A stretch of DNA of 64,000 nt from Deltaproteobacteria bacterium (GTDB lineage Bacteria > Myxococcota > UBA727 > VGSZ01), in the NCBI GenBank assembly GCA_020850995.1, contig JADZDP010000158.1, positions 19,137 to 83,136 on the forward strand, written 5' to 3'. Under the pieces are notes generated by a model, which saw only the letters and a program-made list of their open reading frames with translations, made no database searches and was not told the origin of the DNA. The translations under genes and the position numbers were made by a program. Positions 16,331 to 24,142 of the stretch are shown here, in pieces (the first letter of the stretch is position 1; the number at the start of each line of letters is the position of its first letter).

Positions 16331-17314
16331 ATGAGCCTTCGAGGAGCACAGGTTTTGGTCACCGGCGCGGGAGGGTTCATCGGGAGCCACCTCGCCGAGC
16401 GGCTTGTTGTTGATGGTGCCAAGGTGCGCGCCATGGTGCACTACAACGCGCTGGGCTCCTGGGGATGGCTCGACGAGTCGCCCCACGCAGGGAACATGGA
16501 GGTTCTTGCCGGCGACATCCTCGACGGCGAAAGCGTGCGAGAAGCGATGTCTGGCTGCGAGGTGGTGTTCCATCTCGCCGCCCTTATAGCGATTCCGTAC
16601 TCCTACCGCGCACCAAAGTCATACGTTCGCACCAACGTCGAAGGCACCCTGCACGTTCTCCATGGCGCGCGATCTCTTGGGACCAAGAGGGTCATCGTGA
16701 CATCGACGAGCGAAGTGTACGGGACCGCGCGCACTGTCCCGATCACGGAGGCCCATCCACTGCAAGCGCAGTCCCCTTACTCGGCTACGAAGATTGCCGC
16801 CGACAAGATTGCAGAGTCGTTTCATCTCTCGTTCGGCGTCCCCGTTGTCACGCTGCGGCCGTTCAATACCTTCGGGCCGCGACAGTCCGCACGGGCAGTT
16901 GTTCCGACGATCATCACTCAGGCGTTGGCCGGCGATCAGGTGAGGCTCGGGAACACCGCGCCGACGCGCGACATGAACTACGTGTCGAACACCGTTGATG
17001 GGTACATGGCCGCGGCGACCGCTCCGGGCATCGACGGAGAGACGATTCAACTCGGCACGGGTCGTGAGGTGTCGGTCGGGGATCTCGTTCCCATGATCGG
17101 GCAGATCCTCGGCAAGGAGCTCCGGATCGCGCGGGAACGCGAGCGGGAGCGGCGAGAGGGTTCCGAGGTCGAGCGGCTTGTCGCCGATGCGAGCAGGGCA
17201 GGGCGTCTCCTGGGCTGGAAGCCTCAGGTGACGCTCGAGCAGGGCTTGGAGCGGACCGTCGAGTTCATGCGGACGCACGCAGCACGCTACCGAGCAGGAC
17301 AATATGCCGTCTGA
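16331..17314 (+). CDS. legB: NAD-dependent sugar 4,6-dehydratase LegB
   Basis: The 327-residue short-chain dehydrogenase has GAGGFIGSH (11-19), the VHYNALGSWGWLDESP region that distinguishes LegB from UDP-glucose dehydratases, 'HLAALIAIPYSY', 'TSTSEVYGTA' and the catalytic Tyr150/Lys154 pair (YSATK). LegB removes water across C4-C6 of an NDP-GlcNAc, giving the 4-keto-6-deoxy precursor of legionaminic acid. In the PtmE-dependent route the substrate is GDP-GlcNAc, which fits the PtmE-like gene at 12656. A GAGGA Shine-Dalgarno precedes the ATG. The next enzymes, a dedicated aminotransferase and a hydrolysing 2-epimerase, are not adjacent. Confidence 0.87.
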   Translation: MSLRGAQVLVTGAGGFIGSHLAERLVVDGAKVRAMVHYNALGSWGWLDESPHAGNMEVLAGDILDGESVREAMSGCEVVFHLAALIAIPYSYRAPKSYVRTNVEGTLHVLHGARSLGTKRVIVTSTSEVYGTARTVPITEAHPLQAQSPYSATKIAADKIAESFHLSFGVPVVTLRPFNTFGPRQSARAVVPTIITQALAGDQVRLGNTAPTRDMNYVSNTVDGYMAAATAPGIDGETIQLGTGREVSVGDLVPMIGQILGKELRIARERERERREGSEVERLVADASRAGRLLGWKPQVTLEQGLERTVEFMRTHAARYRAGQYAV

Positions 17315-17365
17315 ACAAAGAGCTTCTCCACGGGCCGGGTCGCGGTCGCATAGGGTGCTCTCGGA

Positions 17366-19198
17366 GTGGTCGCCTTGAGCTCGGCGCCCCTGCAGCCGCC
17401 GCGTCCGCTGGGTCTCGGCGGGGTTGTCGCAACCATGCTGCGTATACTCAGCGCCAGTGAGCGACGACAGTTGGCGCTCCTGCTCCCGCCGGTTCTGGCA
17501 ACAGGCGTGCTCGAGGCGGCCGGTGTGGCCTCAATCATCCCGTTCCTGGGTTTGCTCGCCGACCCGAACGCGATTGAGAAAAGCAAGTCGCTATCGAGCG
17601 CATACGCGATGGCAGGGACAGAGACGCGCGAAGGATTCTTCTTCCTCGTCGGGGTCGTCGTCCTCGTTACCGTGACGCTGGGCAACGTCACACAGGCGTT
17701 CACGACCTACGCGCTGTTGCGCTTCTCGTGGATGCGGAACCATACGCTGTCCGTCCGTCTGCTCGAGAGCTACTTGCATCGGCCGTATACGTTCTTCGTT
17801 CAGAACAACTCGTCCGATCTCGCCAAGAACCTGCTGTCGGAAGTGCAGCAGGTCGTCACAGGTATCGTGGTACAGGGTCTGCAGCTCTGCGCGCGCCTGT
17901 TCTTGATCGTGCTCGTCGGGCTTTCGCTTGTGCTGGTTGATCCGGTCATGGCGATCGGTGTGACGCTCGGGTTCGGCGGAGTCTACGGCGGCATCTACAT
18001 GGCGGCGCGCCGCATGCTTGGCAGGCTCGGACAGGAGCGCGTCGACTCCAACGCGGCCCGTTACAAGATCGCAACCGAGATCCTCGCAGGCATCAAGGAG
18101 CTGAAGCTGCTTGGGCTTGAACGTACGCTGCTCGATAGCTACGCCCGACCGTCGGAGATTTATGCAGATCGGTGGTCGAAATACTCCATCATTGGAGGTC
18201 TCCCGCGTTTCGCCCTCGAAACCCTGGCCTTTGGAGGGGTGCTCGTCATCGTGCTCTGGCTCCTGTGGGCCGGGCGTCCTTTGCAGGCCGCGCTTCCGGT
18301 TCTCGGACTCTACGCATTCGCTGCGTATCGCCTTCTCCCTGCAATCCAGGTCGTCTTCACCGGGGTGACGACGGTCCGCTTCAACCTCGCTGCGCTCGCC
18401 ACGCTTGCCCGTGGCATGGAAACAAGCCTCGCGGCCAACGTGGGCGACGACCGTCGCTCGCCGCCGATGGCGTTTTCGTCGACCATGGAGCTCCGCAGCC
18501 TGTCCTACTGCTACCCGTCAGCGGACCGCGATGCACTCGCGGGAGTGAACTTGCGGGTCCGCAAGGGCGAGTGGATTGCGCTTGTAGGACCCACCGGTTC
18601 GGGAAAGACCACCCTTGTCGACCTCATCCTCGGCCTTTTGGAGCCGACGAGTGGTGGTCTGTTCATCGATGGCATTGAGGTGGCCGATGCGCGCGCTTGG
18701 CAGAGAAACGTCGGCTATGTGCCGCAGCAGATCTTCCTCGCCGACGACAGTGTCCGGCGGAACATTGCGTTCGGTGTCCCCGACGCTGAGATTGATCAAG
18801 CTCGCGTCGAGGAGGCAGCGCGGATCGCTCAGGTCCACGATTTTGTGAGCCGGGAGCTTCCGGGTTCCTACGACGCGGTTGTCGGCGAGCGCGGCGTTCG
18901 CCTTTCGGGTGGGCAACGGCAGCGCCTCGGGATCGCGCGCGCGCTCTATCGCAGGCCGTTGCTCTTGGTCCTCGATGAAGCAACAAGCGCTCTCGATGGA
19001 GCGACCGAGGCCGCATTCTTTGTCGCCCTCCGTCACGAGCTGCGCGACCGGACCGTCGTGTCAATCGCCCACCGGCTTTCCACGACTTCCACTTTCGATC
19101 GCGTCGTCTTGATTCAGGATGGCAAGGCGGCCGCCGAAGGCCGCCCCGACGATGCGATTCAGGCCCGCGGGCCATTTGCTGTTCTTCACGGACGATGA
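17366..19198 (+). CDS. ABC-type lipid-linked oligosaccharide flippase (PglK/MsbA-like half transporter)
   Basis: The 610-residue half transporter has about six membrane helices in residues 25-350 and a complete ATPase: Walker A GPTGSGKTTL (about 408), signature LSGGQRQRLG (about 513), Walker B LLVLDEATSAL (about 533) and an H-loop in SIAHRLST. The N-terminal pattern 'VLATGVLEAAGVASIIPFLGLLADP' and 'NLLSEVQQVVTGIV' resembles PglK, the flippase for lipid-linked oligosaccharide in Campylobacter, more than lipid A exporters. It would turn undecaprenyl-linked repeat units to the periplasm and could replace Wzx, which is not seen here. GTG 17366 opens the frame; ATG 17435 (MLRILSASERRQ) is an equally likely start. 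Confidence 0.82.
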   Translation: MVALSSAPLQPPRPLGLGGVVATMLRILSASERRQLALLLPPVLATGVLEAAGVASIIPFLGLLADPNAIEKSKSLSSAYAMAGTETREGFFFLVGVVVLVTVTLGNVTQAFTTYALLRFSWMRNHTLSVRLLESYLHRPYTFFVQNNSSDLAKNLLSEVQQVVTGIVVQGLQLCARLFLIVLVGLSLVLVDPVMAIGVTLGFGGVYGGIYMAARRMLGRLGQERVDSNAARYKIATEILAGIKELKLLGLERTLLDSYARPSEIYADRWSKYSIIGGLPRFALETLAFGGVLVIVLWLLWAGRPLQAALPVLGLYAFAAYRLLPAIQVVFTGVTTVRFNLAALATLARGMETSLAANVGDDRRSPPMAFSSTMELRSLSYCYPSADRDALAGVNLRVRKGEWIALVGPTGSGKTTLVDLILGLLEPTSGGLFIDGIEVADARAWQRNVGYVPQQIFLADDSVRRNIAFGVPDAEIDQARVEEAARIAQVHDFVSRELPGSYDAVVGERGVRLSGGQRQRLGIARALYRRPLLLVLDEATSALDGATEAAFFVALRHELRDRTVVSIAHRLSTTSTFDRVVLIQDGKAAAEGRPDDAIQARGPFAVLHGR

Positions 19199-19211
19199 CG
19201 GGGAGGGTGCG

Positions 19212-20606
19212 ATGAGCCGCGTGAGAACCTATTTGATGCCGATCGAGGCCTCTACGCGCGAGCTCGATTACAAGCTCGTGCTTGCGGCGTTGCTGGCTTC
19301 ACCGGAGCGTCGGTTCCTGCTATTCCGCCAAGATCTCGGGCCGAAGCTCGTGGGGCCAATCCGGGGCGGGGTCTGGGTGGGGCAGCACATCAAGACCCGC
19401 ACCGAGGGAAAAGACGACTACACGCGCCTTCATCGCATGAAGGACGCTGGATTCGCCGTCGGCTTCCTCGACGAGGAGGGCGCCGTCTTCCACGGCGACG
19501 AGCGGGAGTGGGCCGAGCAACTAAACGTCCGCGTCGACCCCACTGTTCTTACCGGGGACGATGTCATCTGCACATGGGGAACCTTTCAGGCTGCGGCATA
19601 CCGTGGACAGCGCCCTCGCGCGGAGGTCATCCCGACAGGCCATCCCCGATTCGACCTCTGCCGTGCGCCTTACTCGAGTATCTACGAGGAGTCGGCGGGG
19701 CGCCTACGCGACGAGTTTGGGCGCTACGTTCTCGTAAACACGAACTTCGGCTTGGCGAACTACATCACCGGGATCGCAGGGCTGTTCAACCGAAGGGACG
19801 GGTACAGACCGGAGAACGAATCGTCGCGCATGGCGTTCGTGACAAACTGGCGGCGAGCCCTCGAGACATTCGGACTCATTGTCGAGGGCGTTCACCGCCT
19901 GGCTGCTCGGTATCCGAAAGTCATGTTCGTCGTCCGCCCGCACCCGATCGAGGATCATGACGCGTACCGCCGGCTCCTCGCCGGGATTTCGAACGTCCGG
20001 GTCATACATCGGGGCGGCGTGATTCCGTGGTTGCGCAGCGCCGCGGTTGTCGTTCACAACGGATGTACGACGGCGGTCGAGGCGCATCTGGCAGGTGCGT
20101 CGGTCATCAACTACGTGCCCGAGGCCGTAGGGGACCGTGAGGCCTGGGTTGCGACGATGTTCGGCCGCCGCGCTGCGAGTTACGATGTGCTCGAGGAGAT
20201 CGTCGGCGTTTCCACGGAGCGCGCAATTGAGGACGATCCGACGGATCCTGAGCGGCTCCGGCGTGCTGCGTCGATCATCATTCAACTTGGCGAGCAGGGC
20301 CAGGACCCGCGCCGCGCCTTCAGCGGTGTCGTCGACGCCCTCGAGAGAATCGAGAAATCCGCCGGAACGCCCCGATTTGACGACCTGACCGTTCGAGCCC
20401 TCGCAGGCGCGCATGCAGCTGGCGTGAAGACGAAGACCTTGCTCGGTGAAGCGGGCAGCCGTGTGGGCCGTGTTCAGCGGGCTCCCCGCAAGTTCATGCC
20501 GTTCGAGGCGGACGATATCTCCGAGCGTGTTGCTCTTGCGTCCCGCGTGAGCGGGCGGCCGCTTCGCGCCCATCTCCTGAGCGGGACGGTGCTGCAGGTG
20601 TCGTGA
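19212..20606 (+). CDS. Surface carbohydrate biosynthesis protein (GT-B/CDP-glycerophosphotransferase-like)
   Basis: The 464-residue soluble protein matches my recollection of the conserved 'surface carbohydrate biosynthesis' family found in capsule and LPS loci: VRTYLMPIEASTRELDYKLVLAALLA at the start, VICTWGTFQAAAYR, the PTGHPRFDL motif at about 142, VRPHPIED at about 248 and VVVHNGCTTAVEAHLAG at about 285. The latter two are nucleotide- or phosphate-binding features of GT-B folds related to TagF and polysialyltransferases. It probably transfers a sugar or polyol phosphate, but no member function I can cite with confidence applies. ATG 19212 has GGGAGG at 19201-19206. Confidence 0.7.
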   Translation: MSRVRTYLMPIEASTRELDYKLVLAALLASPERRFLLFRQDLGPKLVGPIRGGVWVGQHIKTRTEGKDDYTRLHRMKDAGFAVGFLDEEGAVFHGDEREWAEQLNVRVDPTVLTGDDVICTWGTFQAAAYRGQRPRAEVIPTGHPRFDLCRAPYSSIYEESAGRLRDEFGRYVLVNTNFGLANYITGIAGLFNRRDGYRPENESSRMAFVTNWRRALETFGLIVEGVHRLAARYPKVMFVVRPHPIEDHDAYRRLLAGISNVRVIHRGGVIPWLRSAAVVVHNGCTTAVEAHLAGASVINYVPEAVGDREAWVATMFGRRAASYDVLEEIVGVSTERAIEDDPTDPERLRRAASIIIQLGEQGQDPRRAFSGVVDALERIEKSAGTPRFDDLTVRALAGAHAAGVKTKTLLGEAGSRVGRVQRAPRKFMPFEADDISERVALASRVSGRPLRAHLLSGTVLQVS

Positions 20607-21601
20607 TGTGTGCAGGTGGCAACGACAAGGACGCGAGCCGCTTGGGTCCACACCCGCTTGGGTTGTGTGAGGTACGGCGGATGAAGAGCGACAAGAATCT
20701 CCTGGCTGAGCTGATTCGTGGGATGCGAAGCGCCTACAGGTCCGGCGAGAACGCGATGGCCTACGCCAGGGCAAATCTTGACGCAGCGGGCGAGTCTGTG
20801 AACTCGACCGTAGCGACGCTGATCGCCTATGACCTACAGGCGGGGACCTACGTCGCGCGAGCAAGGAACGACCCCGCTTTCAACCGGGATTGGTGTCGCC
20901 AAATGGCGGGCATCGTCAAGCCGCTCATGCAGCAGGGTTCGTCTCTACTCGAGGTCGGTTGTGGAGAGGCGACGACGCTTGCAGGCGTTCTTCGCGAACT
21001 GGGGAAGTTGGAGCCAGTCGCATATGGCTTCGACATCAGCTGGTCGCGGATCAAAGTCGCGAACGAGTGGCTGAAGGAATCCGACGTGTGTGGGCAACTG
21101 TTCGTCGCGGACTTGTTCAGGCTGCCGATGGCTTCGAACAGCATCGACGTGGTGTACACGTCGCACTCACTTGAGCCGAATGGCGGCAAGGAGCGCGAGG
21201 CAATCGAGGAGCTCGTTCGGGTAGCGCGGCGGTATGTCGTATTGGTGGAGCCGGCGTACGAGCTGGCGGGCGAGGCGGCACAGGGGCGGATGCTGCACCA
21301 CGGCTACGTGAAGGGGCTTCGGGACGCCGCAATTGCCTGCGACGTGGAAGTCCTTGACCATCGCCCACTGCCAGTGACACCGAACCCGATGAACCCGAGC
21401 GGCGTCTTGGTTCTCAAGAAGCGGCAAGTGGATGACCCAGCGGCGACAACGCTCTGGCGTTGTCCGGTAACCGACACTTCGCTGCGGGAGAACGGCGACG
21501 CGTTTGTCTCGGATGATGCCGGGCTCGCATACCCCATTCTCGGGGGGATACCGCTGCTTCGGGCGGAGCACGCTGTCGTGGCCTCGCTCCTTTGTCGGTA
21601 A
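20603..21601 (+). CDS. SAM-dependent methyltransferase with C-terminal Trm112-like domain (possible PtmH-type)
   Basis: The 332-residue protein has a class I methyltransferase core with the SAM-binding SLLEVGCGEATTLAG at about 114-128, a VAYGFDISWSRI acidic loop and 'IDVVYTSHSLE'. The last 50 residues (LWRCPVTDTSL...GLAYPILGGIPLL) resemble Trm112/UPF0434 but retain only one cysteine, so zinc binding is unlikely. In Campylobacter, PtmH methylates the acetamidino group installed by PtmG on legionaminic acid. The immediate position upstream of an amidotransferase set makes that role plausible here, but it is inference. GTG 20603 overlaps the upstream stop; ATG 20606 is an alternative. Confidence 0.7.
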   Translation: MMCAGGNDKDASRLGPHPLGLCEVRRMKSDKNLLAELIRGMRSAYRSGENAMAYARANLDAAGESVNSTVATLIAYDLQAGTYVARARNDPAFNRDWCRQMAGIVKPLMQQGSSLLEVGCGEATTLAGVLRELGKLEPVAYGFDISWSRIKVANEWLKESDVCGQLFVADLFRLPMASNSIDVVYTSHSLEPNGGKEREAIEELVRVARRYVVLVEPAYELAGEAAQGRMLHHGYVKGLRDAAIACDVEVLDHRPLPVTPNPMNPSGVLVLKKRQVDDPAATTLWRCPVTDTSLRENGDAFVSDDAGLAYPILGGIPLLRAEHAVVASLLCR

Positions 21602-21640
21602 CGCCCGCCACGCCGTAAGCCAGGAGATGCGAACCGTCAG

Positions 21641-22768
21641 ATGAGATACTGCGCGACATGTCTGCAGCCGGACACGAGGCCGAACACGGTGTTCGACGAG
21701 CGTGGCGTGTGCCCGGCGTGCAACTACGCGCGCAGCTTGGATGCGGTCGATTGGGAGGAGCGCTTCGAACAACTCACGGAGTACCTCGCCGCTCGGCCGA
21801 AGAAGGCGAAGCGGTCGTTCGACTGCATCATCGGTGTGAGCGGAGGCAAGGACAGCACGCGGCAGGCACTCTGGGTGCGGGACAAGCTCAAGCTCCGGCC
21901 GCTTCTCGTGTGCCTGAGCTTTCCGCCGCAGCAGGTTTCAAAAAACGGCGTCATGAACATCTCGAACCTGATCAATCTCGGGTTCGATGTGGTGGTATCC
22001 GCGCCGGCGCCGGAGACGTGGCGTCTCCTGATGCGCGAGTCGTTCTTCAAATTTACGAACTGGGCGCGCTCCTCGGAGCTGGCGTTGTTTAGCTCCGTGC
22101 CGCAGGCGGCCATTCGCTATGGCATTCCCATCGTCTTCTGGGGCGAGAATCCTGCGCTGCAGGTAGGCGACCTGAAGACGAGCGGAAGCGCAGGCTGGGA
22201 CGGCAACAACCTGCGGTATTCGAACACGCTCTCCAGCGGACACCAATGGATGCGCGACCTCGGGTACGAGCCGAACGAGCTCATCCCGTACATCTACCCG
22301 GAGCATGCCGAGTTCAATGCGAGCGACATCCAAATCATCTTCCTGGGGTGGTACCTGAAGAATTGGTCGCTCTTCGAAAATGCGGGAATCTCCTCCACAT
22401 ATGGCTTGTCACTGCGCGACGACCTGCCTGAGAACACTGGTGACCTGAATGGCACGAGCAACCTCGACGAGGACTGGCATCTGATGAACCAGATGATCAA
22501 GTACTACAAGTTCGGGTTCGGGAAGGTCACTGAGATTGTGAGCGAGGAGATACGGTACGGCCGGATGTCTCGTGAGCGCGCCATCGAACTGGTCGAGCGT
22601 TACGATGGCGCCTGCTCTGCGCGGTACATCGAGACGTTTTGTGAATACATCGGCGTGTCGGTGGTGCAGTTCTGGGACCAGGTTCGGGCGGCGGCGAATC
22701 AAAAACTTTTCAATGTGGACGCGGATGGAGCAATCCGGCGACGGTTCAAGGTGGGGATGGGCCTGTGA
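21641..22768 (+). CDS. N-acetyl sugar amidotransferase with intact PP-loop (WbpG/PseA/PtmG family)
   Basis: The 375-residue enzyme has an N-terminal four-cysteine ribbon (C4, C7, C24, C27) and an ATP-pyrophosphatase loop SGGKDS at 67-72. Family members activate the acetamido oxygen with ATP and replace it with nitrogen, giving an acetamidino sugar. In Pseudomonas WbpG and Campylobacter PseA/PtmG the ammonia comes from HisH/HisF-type partners, and both are encoded next here. The substrate is probably a 2- or 5-acetamido group on the legionaminate-like sugar or its precursor. The gene is 39 nt after the methyltransferase and overlaps hisH-like by 4 nt. Confidence 0.88.
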   Translation: MRYCATCLQPDTRPNTVFDERGVCPACNYARSLDAVDWEERFEQLTEYLAARPKKAKRSFDCIIGVSGGKDSTRQALWVRDKLKLRPLLVCLSFPPQQVSKNGVMNISNLINLGFDVVVSAPAPETWRLLMRESFFKFTNWARSSELALFSSVPQAAIRYGIPIVFWGENPALQVGDLKTSGSAGWDGNNLRYSNTLSSGHQWMRDLGYEPNELIPYIYPEHAEFNASDIQIIFLGWYLKNWSLFENAGISSTYGLSLRDDLPENTGDLNGTSNLDEDWHLMNQMIKYYKFGFGKVTEIVSEEIRYGRMSRERAIELVERYDGACSARYIETFCEYIGVSVVQFWDQVRAAANQKLFNVDADGAIRRRFKVGMGL

Positions 22769-23376
22769 CGCGGGTGGCAGTCGGCCTCGTCGACTACGGC
22801 GTTGGCAACCACAGCTCCGTCCACCAGTCCCTGCAGAAGATCGGCGTTCGCTGCCGCGTGAGTGATGACCCGGCGGTCCTCTCGCCGTGCGATCTCCTCC
22901 TCCTCCCGGGTGTTGGCGCGTTCCGTCCCGCGATGGAGGCGCTCAAGAGAAAGGGGCTTGATCGCTATCTCGTGGAACGCGCAAGCAAAAAAAGGCCGAT
23001 CGTCGGGATCTGCCTCGGCATGCAGCTGCTGACGGAGGGCTCATATGAGGGCGGCTTCACCCCGGGGCTGGGGCTCATACCTGGCGAGATCGTGCCGCTT
23101 GGTCCGTTGTTGTGGCACATCGGTTGGAACACCGTCACGCGCGTCACGGACGACCCACTGTTCGAGGGAATCAGCGGTCAGACCTTCTATTTCAATCACG
23201 CCTACAAGTACCACGGGCCGCAGCAGTTCAAGGTCTGCACGACGAGGGTGGAGTACTCATTTGCCTCGGTGGTTCGCAGGAACAAGATCATCGGCCTCCA
23301 GTTCCATCCAGAGAAGAGCCAGGATGTCGGGAATGCATTGCTGCGGCGGGTGATCGAGGAGCTCTGCCGTGCTTAG
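22765..23376 (+). CDS. hisH: HisH-like class I glutamine amidotransferase for sugar amidation
   Basis: The 203-residue protein has the glutaminase triad: Cys83 in GICLGMQLL, His181 and Glu183 in GLQFHPEKS. The oxyanion region LLPGVGAF is also present. It would release ammonia from glutamine. Given its place between two sugar amidotransferase genes and the absence of any histidine-biosynthesis gene, it is the specialised copy (as HisH2 in Pseudomonas O-antigen loci) and not the histidine pathway enzyme. It starts at GTG in a GTGA overlap with the upstream stop and overlaps the hisF-like gene by 8 nt. Confidence 0.88.
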   Translation: MTRVAVGLVDYGVGNHSSVHQSLQKIGVRCRVSDDPAVLSPCDLLLLPGVGAFRPAMEALKRKGLDRYLVERASKKRPIVGICLGMQLLTEGSYEGGFTPGLGLIPGEIVPLGPLLWHIGWNTVTRVTDDPLFEGISGQTFYFNHAYKYHGPQQFKVCTTRVEYSFASVVRRNKIIGLQFHPEKSQDVGNALLRRVIEELCRA

Positions 23377-24142
23377 GAAACGGCTCATCGGGGTCATCAC
23401 CGTCAAGGACGGTTGGGCGGTTCAGTCGTTCAGCTATCAACGCTACTTGCCGCTAGGGCGTCCCGAGCGGCTCGCTGAGAATCTGGACCGCTGGGGAACT
23501 GATGAGATCCTTGTCTTGTCCATCGATCGGACTGCGAAGGGGCTGGGCCCAGACCTTTCGTTGCTGCGGAAGTTGGCAGCACTCGGCCTGTCCACTCCGT
23601 TGACGTATGGCGGAGGCATTCGCACGGCGGAAGATGCAGGCAATGTCATTCAGTCGGGCGCCGAGCGGCTCTGCGTCGATGCATCTCTGCACGGGAACCA
23701 GGGCGCTGTTCGGGAGATGGCGGCGCTCGTCGGCGCGCAGGCAATGATCGCGTCGCTCCCGCTTTCAACTGGCGACGGGCAGATCCGATGGCACGACTAC
23801 CGCACTCGCGACTCGAGCGCCCTGGCGGAGGCCGATCTGGCCGTCCTCGGTGAGGGTGTGATCTCCGAGGCGCTCGTGATCGACTGCATTCACGAAGGGC
23901 GACGCGCCTCGTTTGACCCTCGTCTTGTCGAGCTGATGCCATTTGCACAGCTGCGGCTGATCGCGTTCGGCGGAATCAGCGAGCCCTCGCAGGTCTCGTC
24001 GCTTCTCGCGTCACCGCGCGTGGCAGCGGTCGCGGTTGGGAACTTCTTGAACTACAGCGAACACGCGGTGCAGACCCTGAAGCGGAGTCCATCCGACTCG
24101 TCGCTGCGGCCGCCGGCATACGCTGTGGACCCTGAAAGATGA
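23369..24142 (+). CDS. hisF: HisF-like ammonia-channel subunit lacking both cyclase aspartates
   Basis: The 257-residue (beta/alpha)8 protein aligns without gaps to HisF at its start: MLRKRLIGVITVKDG against MLAKRIIACLDVKDG, so the catalytic Asp11 is Thr11. At the second catalytic site, the HisF VAIDAKR segment is ASLPLST, so Asp130 is replaced by Pro. The GGG phosphate loop (80-83) is kept. It therefore cannot do the cyclase reaction of histidine synthesis by the known mechanism, but can still form the barrel through which HisH-derived ammonia travels. The expected role is to hand ammonia to the sugar amidotransferases encoded on either side. Confidence 0.85.
   Translation: MLRKRLIGVITVKDGWAVQSFSYQRYLPLGRPERLAENLDRWGTDEILVLSIDRTAKGLGPDLSLLRKLAALGLSTPLTYGGGIRTAEDAGNVIQSGAERLCVDASLHGNQGAVREMAALVGAQAMIASLPLSTGDGQIRWHDYRTRDSSALAEADLAVLGEGVISEALVIDCIHEGRRASFDPRLVELMPFAQLRLIAFGGISEPSQVSSLLASPRVAAVAVGNFLNYSEHAVQTLKRSPSDSSLRPPAYAVDPER

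Noticed and set aside
22765..24142. HisH and HisF as histidine biosynthesis genes
   Set aside because: No other his gene is nearby, HisF lacks its catalytic aspartates, and both overlap sugar amidotransferase genes.
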